Shown: piece after piece, positions 44,430 to 50,179 of the stretch | Position numbering within the stretch: position 1 is the stretch's first letter | Layout: each line of letters starts with the position of its first letter | Assembly: GCF_003383095.1 (NCBI RefSeq) | Contig: NZ_PSYW01000001.1 | Span: 1,426,001-1,490,000, forward strand | Direction of reading: 5' to 3' | Length of the DNA: 64,000 bases | Source: Haloferax sp. Atlit-12N | GTDB lineage: Archaea; Halobacteriota; Halobacteria; Halobacteriales; Haloferacaceae | Notes under the pieces: generated by a model | Database searches by the model: none | What the model saw: the letters and a program-made list of their open reading frames with translations, nothing else | What the model was told of the DNA's origin: nothing | Position numbers and translations under genes: made by a program

Positions 44430-46121
44430 TCAGTTGTCGAACCGCGCCTGTACGAACGGCTGTGCGCTCTCGATGTCGCCGAGACGGGAGTCCGTCAGCA
44501 GGACGGCCTCGGTCTCGTCGATGGGGACAGAGAGGCTGATTTCCTTGGTCCGGCCGTAGCGCCCCTTCGAGACGACGACGGCGTTGACGATGCCGAGCAT
44601 GTCGAGTTCCGAGATGAGGTCGGTGACGCGGCGCTGAGTCAGTACGTCGGCGTCGATCTCCTCGCAGAGGCGCTTGTAGATGTTGAACACCTCGCCGGTG
44701 TTGATGTTGCGGACGCCGTTTTTCTCCAAGAGGATGATGGCGAAGAGGACGATTTTCGACTGCGTGGGGAGGGTACGGACGACCTCGACCACGCGGTCGA
44801 GTTCGATTTTGTCCTGCGCCTGCCGGACGTGGGCCTCCTCGACGGTGTCGGCCTGCCCGCGCTCCGCGAGTTCGCCGGCCGTGCGGAGCAGGTCGAGTGC
44901 GCGCCGGGCGTCGCCGTGTTCCTGCGCGGCGAACGCGGCGCACAGCGGAATCACGTCGTCGGTGAGCGCGCCGGGCTTGAACGCCACGTCGGCGCGGTGC
45001 TGGAGGATGTCGCGGAGTTGGTTCGCGTCGTACGGCGGGAAGACGATTTCCTCCTCGCCGAGGCTCGACTTGACCCGGGGGTCGAGGAAGTCGGTGAACT
45101 TCAGGTCGTTCGAGATACCCATGATGGAGATGCGGGAGTTGTCGAGTTCGGAGTTCATCCGCGAGAGGTTGTAGAGCGTGTCGTCACCCGACTTCTCGAC
45201 CAGTTTGTCGATTTCGTCGAGCATGATGACGACCACGCGCTCCTTGTAGTCGACGGCGTCGAAGAACGTCGTGTAGACGCGGTCGGTCGGCCACCCGGTC
45301 ATCGGTACCGTCTCCATCTCGTCGGCGTCGTCATCGAGTTCCGCCGCGCGCTCGTCTATCTCGGCGATGGAGTCGTAGGGCGTGTCTTCGAGGGCGTTAG
45401 GGTCTTCTGTCGCCCGCGTGCGCATCTCGTCGAGGCGTTCCTGTTCGGCCTCGATGCGCTCGACGTTCTTCTCGATGAACTTGTTCGCCAACTGCGCGAG
45501 CACGCGATACTGCGTGTCCGTCACCTCGCAGTTGATGTACTCGACCTCGCAGGGCACGTCGTACTTCTGAGAGGTGGATTCGAGTTCCTGGCTGACGAAC
45601 TTCGCGCTCGCGGTCTTCCCGGTCCCCGTCTTCCCGTAGATGAGGATGTTCGACGGCGTCTCCCCGCGCAGGGCGGAGACGAGAATCGTCGCCATCTGAT
45701 TTATCTGGTCGGTCCGGTGGGGGAGTTCGTGTGGCGTGTACGACGGACGAAGGACTTCCTTGTTCTCGAAAATCGGCTCGCCGGCGAGGAGGTCGTCGAA
45801 CAGGCCCTTGGACTCCTCGTCGTCGTTGAGAACGACCTTGTCGAGACCGACGTCGGGGTCTTTGTGCTGGTCGAGGTCTTCGTCGGACGCGTCGGGGGCG
45901 TCGGCGTCGGGGCCGATGCTCGCCTGAATGTCGATGTCTTCGGGGGAGACGTCTTCCTCGGCGGCTGTCGGTGCTCCGGAGGACCCATCGTCAGCGGACG
46001 CGTCGGTACTGGACGCATCGCTGGAGTCGCCGCCGGAGTCGCCGTCGATGGCGCTGTCGTCCGACGTGCTGTTCCCGACTTCCCCTCGTGTGCCGCCTCG
46101 CGGATTCTCTTCCTCGTCCAT
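44430..46121 (-). CDS. orc1: Orc1/Cdc6 replication initiator
   Basis: Origin-binding AAA+ protein of 563 residues. The first 115 residues are an acidic Ser/Asp-rich tail. Walker A GKTGTGKT is at 163-170, Walker B IMLDEIDKL at 299-307, sensor 1 SIMGISNDLKF and sensor 2 GDARRALDLLRTAGE follow. An acidic insert (about 225-275) sits before Walker B. The C-terminal winged helix (QRRVTDLISELDMLGIVNAV) binds the origin box. The start lies 7 nt from a complete box that also overlaps its TATA element, so it probably represses itself. Divergent from oapA across oriC. Confidence 0.97.
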   Translation of the reverse strand: MDEEENPRGGTRGEVGNSTSDDSAIDGDSGGDSSDASSTDASADDGSSGAPTAAEEDVSPEDIDIQASIGPDADAPDASDEDLDQHKDPDVGLDKVVLNDDEESKGLFDDLLAGEPIFENKEVLRPSYTPHELPHRTDQINQMATILVSALRGETPSNILIYGKTGTGKTASAKFVSQELESTSQKYDVPCEVEYINCEVTDTQYRVLAQLANKFIEKNVERIEAEQERLDEMRTRATEDPNALEDTPYDSIAEIDERAAELDDDADEMETVPMTGWPTDRVYTTFFDAVDYKERVVVIMLDEIDKLVEKSGDDTLYNLSRMNSELDNSRISIMGISNDLKFTDFLDPRVKSSLGEEEIVFPPYDANQLRDILQHRADVAFKPGALTDDVIPLCAAFAAQEHGDARRALDLLRTAGELAERGQADTVEEAHVRQAQDKIELDRVVEVVRTLPTQSKIVLFAIILLEKNGVRNINTGEVFNIYKRLCEEIDADVLTQRRVTDLISELDMLGIVNAVVVSKGRYGRTKEISLSVPIDETEAVLLTDSRLGDIESAQPFVQARFDN

Positions 46122-46127
46122 CGTGAA

Positions 46128-46151
46128 TACCCCTTTGTTTCAAGTGGAATA
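46128..46151 (+). promoter_or_regulatory. Origin recognition box over the orc1 promoter
   Basis: ACCCCTTTGTTTCAAGTGGA starts 8 nt upstream of the orc1 ATG and overlaps the orc1 TATA element (GACTATTCCAC on the minus strand, 46144-46155). Bound Orc1 would cover the transcription start. Confidence 0.7.
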
Positions 46152-46396
46152 GTCGCCCGCAGCGGCGCATAAGGTGCGTGAAGCCGGTGATAGCCGGCAT
46201 CTACGCATCACGCCGAAGAAGGCGATTCCAGATGATGCAAAGGAACCAAACGAACAGTCGGTACAAAAATCTTACTTCTCCGACTTGTCTACCGTCGTTC
46301 GACCCGAACTCGGCCGGACGGGACCGTTTCAACACGAACGACCCCGCCTCGGTCGGAAGCGAAGATTCCGTGACTGCAGTTCGAAAACGGGGTCGG

Positions 46397-46442
46397 AGTA
46401 GTCAGTCGATGGTGACCGGAGTGGTCAGTCGATGGTGGTTGG
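46397..46442 (+). repeat. Two tandem 23-nt copies inside oriC
   Basis: Two adjacent 23-nt units share 19 identical bases, centred on GTCAGTCGATGGTG. They lie 500 nt from the unwinding element on the orc1 side. Confidence 0.7.
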
Positions 46443-46600
46443 CGGCCGTATCGACACCGAAAGTGGAGCGTCTCGGAGTCGAAACCAGGGGCGAAAGTCA
46501 GGAACGGGTGGGAGGAGGTTCGGATGAAGGGGAGTAGTTCGAGTCGATTGGAGAGCGCAATCGGACAGAGCCGGCGAGCAGTCAGCGGGCAGAGTCGGTC

Positions 46601-46648
46601 GGACTGTTGGACGGCCGGACGGCTGGACGGTCGGGCGGCTGGACGGCG
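46601..46648 (+). repeat. Six 8-bp tandem units inside oriC
   Basis: Six consecutive units of the form GGACGGCT (GGACTGTT, GGACGGCC, GGACGGCT, GGACGGTC, GGGCGGCT, GGACGGCG). The period is 8, not a multiple of 3, so it is not protein-coding repetition. Confidence 0.75.
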
Positions 46649-46896
46649 AGGACTAGCCACGGTCCAGTCAGTCGAGTTGAAACGCGTCGGTCGAACAATC
46701 GCGCTCTGTCGAGTCGAACCGCGGGCCGTGTCGCGACACCGAACGGCGGCGGTAGGTTTGGACGAACGACAGTCGCACACCGGACACGGTCGGCTCTACA
46801 CCATGTCTCCAGTCGGCACGAAACCCCCACTGGTCCGCGTCGGTGGAGTGGAAGTCGGAGTCGAGTAGGTGTCCGACGAGAAAAATTGGTCCGGGA

Positions 46897-46920
46897 GACC
46901 CCCTTGTTTCGTGTGGAAAC
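46897..46920 (+). promoter_or_regulatory. Origin recognition box, outer
   Basis: ACCCCCTTGTTTCGTGTGGA, same direction as the box at 47050, about 190 nt left of the unwinding element. Confidence 0.8.
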
Positions 46921-46974
46921 GGCCGAAACACGCTTTCGGTGAAATCTGGGGTGTGAGTGATTTTGTGGCCGGTC

Positions 46975-46998
46975 TAACCCCTCCGTTTCCTATGCAAT
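46975..46998 (+). promoter_or_regulatory. Origin recognition box, degenerate
   Basis: AACCCCTCCGTTTCCTATGC keeps ACCCC and GTTTC but has lost TGGA. Confidence 0.5.
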
Positions 46999-47049
46999 TA
47001 AGTGGTCGATCTCCAGTTCGACGGGAAGCCCCTGGGACTCGAATGCCCC

Positions 47050-47073
47050 ACACCCCTTTGTTTCGGGTGGAGC
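47050..47073 (+). promoter_or_regulatory. Origin recognition box, left of the unwinding element
   Basis: ACCCCTTTGTTTCGGGTGGA. With the box at 47247-47270 it forms an inverted pair around the AT-rich element. Confidence 0.85.
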
Positions 47074-47103
47074 CGTGAGAGGGTGGGGAGGGGGTCTCGG
47101 TGG

Positions 47104-47200
47104 CATTTAGATAGGGATATCTTTATCAGTCATATTCACATACCGTAACCGTACTGGGGCAAAAAGAGATATTATTGTACTCCCCTAGAATAGAATTAAC
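47104..47200. other. DNA unwinding element of oriC1
   Basis: About 97 nt with roughly 35% GC by my count, in a region otherwise above 55%. It contains GATAGGGATATC and AAAAAGAGATATTATTG and is flanked on both sides by inverted origin boxes. Confidence 0.75.
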
Positions 47201-47246
47201 GTCCGACCGCCGTCTAGCGGTCTCCCCCCACCCACCCCTTCGGACC

Positions 47247-47270
47247 GTTCCACCCGAAACGAAGGGGTGG
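47247..47270 (-). promoter_or_regulatory. Origin recognition box, right of the unwinding element
   Basis: On the minus strand ACCCCTTCGTTTCGGGTGGA; identical to the left box except for one base in the variable part. Confidence 0.85.
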
Positions 47271-47747
47271 GGGTGTCCCGAGACGAGATGTTCACTTCCG
47301 TCGAAGCGGGCCTCCACCTCAACCCCCAACACGAGTCCGACCCCGGACCGCGTGGTTACTGTTCGTGTCGACCGGTCCGCAGACGAAACGGACGGGGTTA
47401 CGAGGCACAGACTTCGCGAGATAGGTGGACTTCCCGAGACGGATCTCATCAGCTCGCGCACGTGTACGCCCGAAGTAGCAATTTGGAGAGCGGGTGTCCC
47501 GGCGTGCGAACTCTGTCGGCGGTCAGTCGGCCGCGTTCGACCGTTCGGCACGCTGCGGCTGAACGCTCATTCGTCGTTCGTCTCTGGACCGCTCGCGTCG
47601 GTTCGTCGCGACCGCTGTCCACGACGTTCCTTTCTGTCGTCCTGTCTCCCACGTGACTGGTGTCTGACGTAGTGCTTAAGTGAGTCCGGTTGGGTGATAC
47701 CTCCATACGCCCTCCACGACGCGTTCGGGAGGTGCGGGAGGCCCAGG

Positions 47748-48389
47748 ATGGGACTGCTCACAGATTTAAGAGACAGCATCTCACGAGTCGTCGACCGGCT
47801 CTTTTCGGAGAGCGAGCCGAAGCGGATCGGTATATATGGCCCGCCCAACGCCGGGAAGACGACTCTCGCAAACCGTATCGCCCGTGACTGGACCGGTGAC
47901 GCCATCGGTCCCGAGAGCCACATCCCTCACGAGACTCGCCGCGCCAGGCGGAAGGAGAACGTCGAAATCGAGCGGAATGGCAAGAAAGTCACCATCGACA
48001 TCGTCGACACGCCGGGTGTCACGACGAAGGTCGATTACAAAGAGTTCCTCGAACACGACATGGAGAAAGACGACGCCGTTCGCCGGTCCCGCGAGGCGAC
48101 CGAGGGCGTCGCCGAGGCCATGCACTGGCTCCGCGAGGACGTCGACGGCGTCATCTACGTGCTCGACAGCACGAAGGACCCGATATCGCAGGTCAACACG
48201 ATGCTCATCGGCATCATCGAGAGCCAGGACCTGCCCGTGCTCATCTTCGCGAACAAGATCGACCTCGAAGATTCGAACGTCGAGCGCATCGCGAATGCGT
48301 ACCCACAGCACGAAACAGTCGAGTTGTCAGCGCTCGAAGGGGAGAACATGGACGAAGTGTACGCCAAAATCGCGGAGTACTTCGCGTGA
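47748..48389 (+). CDS. oapA: Origin-associated GTP-binding protein (Era-like)
   Basis: A 213-residue small GTPase. P-loop GPPNAGKTT starts at 31, G3 is DTPG (87-90), G4 is NKID (169-172), and SALEG is a G5-like motif. The switch I region contains SHIPHETRRARRKENVEIER. There is no KH domain, unlike bacterial Era. Translation has a ribosome site (GGGAGG, 47736-47741) after a leader of about 45 nt, unusual among the leaderless genes nearby. First gene of oapABC beside oriC; a role in replication is inferred from position and conservation. Confidence 0.9.
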   Translation: MGLLTDLRDSISRVVDRLFSESEPKRIGIYGPPNAGKTTLANRIARDWTGDAIGPESHIPHETRRARRKENVEIERNGKKVTIDIVDTPGVTTKVDYKEFLEHDMEKDDAVRRSREATEGVAEAMHWLREDVDGVIYVLDSTKDPISQVNTMLIGIIESQDLPVLIFANKIDLEDSNVERIANAYPQHETVELSALEGENMDEVYAKIAEYFA

Positions 48390-48395
48390 TTCACC

Positions 48396-48788
48396 ATGCC
48401 TGAAGCAACCGCCTCCGACAACGGCTCCGATGGGGTCCAGATAGACCTCTTCAGCGGGAATCGGATGGCAAACCTCACCAGCATGGAGAAGATTCGGCTC
48501 ATCCTCGACGGCGTCCGCGACGGCAACATCGTCATCCTCGAGGAGGGCCTTTCGCCCGACGAGGAGTCGAAGCTCATCGAGGTCACGATGGCCGAGATAA
48601 GCCCCGACGAGTTCAACGGAATCGAAATCGAGACGTATCCGCGTTCGCAGACCGCAGACCAGAGCTTCCTCGACCGGCTCATGGGCCGACAGTCGACCCA
48701 GAAGCTCACCGTCATCGGTCCCGCGAACCAGATTCAGACGCTTCACAAGGACGAGAATCTCATCAGCGCGCTCGTCTCGCGAAAGTAG
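48396..48788 (+). CDS. oapB: Origin-associated DUF2073 protein
   Basis: A 130-residue protein of the DUF2073 family, fully visible from VQIDLFSGNRMANLTSMEKI to QTLHKDENLISALVSRK. DGVRDGNIVILEEGLSPDEE and LTVIGPANQIQTLHKD are the conserved stretches. It begins 6 nt after oapA stops, so the two are surely co-transcribed, and their products may form a complex. Biochemical function unknown. Confidence 0.9.
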   Translation: MPEATASDNGSDGVQIDLFSGNRMANLTSMEKIRLILDGVRDGNIVILEEGLSPDEESKLIEVTMAEISPDEFNGIEIETYPRSQTADQSFLDRLMGRQSTQKLTVIGPANQIQTLHKDENLISALVSRK

Positions 48789-48836
48789 GGGGCCCCACGA
48801 ACGCCCTCACGCGCCATCCGGCGCCAACATCCATCA

Positions 48837-49835
48837 ATGCCACATCAATGCACCACGTGCGGTAAGGTGTTCCCCGACGGCTCGAAGGAGATGCTCTCGG
48901 GGTGCCCGAGCTGCGGCGGCAACAAGTTTCAGTTCAAGCCCGCGTCGAGCGGGAGCGCTCCCGCGAGCGCCAGCGACGACACGCCGTCGACGGGCGGCGC
49001 CGGAACGCGGGACCTGACTTCCTCGGCGGCCGACGCCGTCCGAGACCGCGCGCAGCAGCAGTCCCACCCCGACGCGACCGACGAGGAGTCGATGACCGTC
49101 AGCGACTGGGCAAACGCGAATGCGAACCCGGACGCCCCACAGCGAACCGAGACCGGCGACGCCGCCGACTCGACGCAGAACGAGCCATCGCCGACCGACG
49201 TGGCCGACGCAAGTGACGCGGCTGACGCGGCCGACGCGGGTGGCGAACCCGAAGACAAACCCCGCGGTTGGGGCGAGTGGCCGTCTGCGCCCGGCGAGTC
49301 TCCGGGAGCAGACCCGCAGGAGCCCCCAGCGTCGCGGAACGAATCCCGAGGTGAGTCCGCGACGGAGCGACCTAGTGGCCCGGCGGACTCGGCTTCGCCT
49401 CCGGACCGCGCGCCCGGTAAAATCAACGCGCGCGAGACGGACGAGGACAACTCCCAGAAGAGCGCCCGAAGCGACGTCGTCACGCCCGAAGAACTCGCGG
49501 CCGCCGACGCGAACCGACGCGGCCCGGCGGCCGAGACGCCGTCCGAAGCGCCCCCCGCCCCCGACGCGGCGGCCGACCAGCCCGCCGACGCCACGCCCAC
49601 TGACGCGGACGGCACGGTCATCGAGCCGTCGTCCGACGAGCGACCCAACCTGGACCAGCTCCGCGAGGAGCTCAACGACCAGTTCGAGAGCATCAAAATC
49701 GTCAATCCCGGTCAGTACGAGCTCAATCTCATGGAGCTGTACGACCGCGACGAGTACATCATCTCGCTCCGCGAAGACGGCCGCTACGTCATCGAAGTCC
49801 CGGACTCGTGGGGTCCCGGCAACCGCGAAGACTGA
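48837..49835 (+). CDS. oapC: Origin-associated zinc-ribbon protein
   Basis: A 332-residue protein in three parts. An N-terminal zinc ribbon (MPHQCTTCGKVFPDGSKE ... GCPSCGGNKF) has two C-x2-C pairs. A disordered acidic/Ala-Pro-rich linker of about 230 residues follows. A conserved C-terminal domain of about 70 residues (DQLREELNDQFESIKIVNPG ... EYIISLREDGRYVIEVPDSW) ends the chain. The third gene of oapABC, 48 nt after oapB. The long flexible linker would let the ribbon and the C-terminal domain act at separate partners. Confidence 0.88.
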   Translation: MPHQCTTCGKVFPDGSKEMLSGCPSCGGNKFQFKPASSGSAPASASDDTPSTGGAGTRDLTSSAADAVRDRAQQQSHPDATDEESMTVSDWANANANPDAPQRTETGDAADSTQNEPSPTDVADASDAADAADAGGEPEDKPRGWGEWPSAPGESPGADPQEPPASRNESRGESATERPSGPADSASPPDRAPGKINARETDEDNSQKSARSDVVTPEELAAADANRRGPAAETPSEAPPAPDAAADQPADATPTDADGTVIEPSSDERPNLDQLREELNDQFESIKIVNPGQYELNLMELYDRDEYIISLREDGRYVIEVPDSWGPGNRED

Positions 49836-49863
49836 GCGCGCGTTCCGCGCCCGCCCGACTTCT

Positions 49864-49887
49864 CACCCCGTTGTTTCCGGTGGAACG
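49864..49887 (+). promoter_or_regulatory. Origin-recognition-box-like site after oapC
   Basis: ACCCCGTTGTTTCCGGTGGA lies 28 nt past the oapC stop and 2.6 kb from the unwinding element. It matches all three blocks. Confidence 0.65.
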
Positions 49888-49979
49888 CCGACCGCCCGGT
49901 CTCGCGTACGAGTTCGTCCGTCGAATCGGCACAATCGTTATATACAATAGTTGAGAGTATATCTCCTTGGGGAAGCGCT

Positions 49980-50093
49980 ATGTCCAATCCGCACAACGAA
50001 AAGGTCGCCGAGTGGGCGTCGCTCCTCGGAGCGTCGCTCCCGTCCGCGCGACCAGACGACCCCGAACTCGACACCGCCGACAGCGCGGGGTAA
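49980..50093 (+). CDS. Possible 37-residue acidic protein
   Basis: ATG at 49980 opens 37 codons with strongly GC-ended third positions (MSNPHNEKVAEWASLLGASL...) and TAA at 50091-50093. Two TATA-like elements precede it (GTTATATACAATAG near 49937-49950 and AGTATATCTCC near 49957-49967). The mix of an amphipathic helix (EKVAEWASLLGASL) and an acidic tail looks like a real small protein. Sits between oapC and hef. Function unknown. Confidence 0.5.
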   Translation: MSNPHNEKVAEWASLLGASLPSARPDDPELDTADSAG

Positions 50094-50179
50094 CGACCGC
50101 CGCGGTTTCCACCGGCGGACTGCTTTACTTTCACCCCGCTCTGCGAACCCTTATCGGCGAGGACGAGTAATCGTCACCG

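Larger units (their letters stand above)
46122..47747. other. Replication origin oriC1 (1.6-kb intergenic region)
   Basis: The space between orc1 and oapA has no convincing gene and lower GC than its surroundings. It contains boxes at 46128-46151, 46897-46920, 46975-46998 (weak), 47050-47073 and 47247-47270. The last two face each other across an AT-rich unwinding element. The orc1-proximal 700 nt have a purine-rich plus strand and two short tandem repeats. The right end holds the oapA promoter (TGCTTAAGTG, 47673-47682). This architecture, inverted boxes flanking AT-rich DNA next to orc1, is the standard one for haloarchaeal origins. Confidence 0.88.

Noticed and set aside
46289..46890. Several 80-160-codon frames in oriC on both strands
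   Set aside because: Products are low-complexity (S, R, T, P), overlap each other, lack promoters at the right distance, and third positions are not GC-biased.
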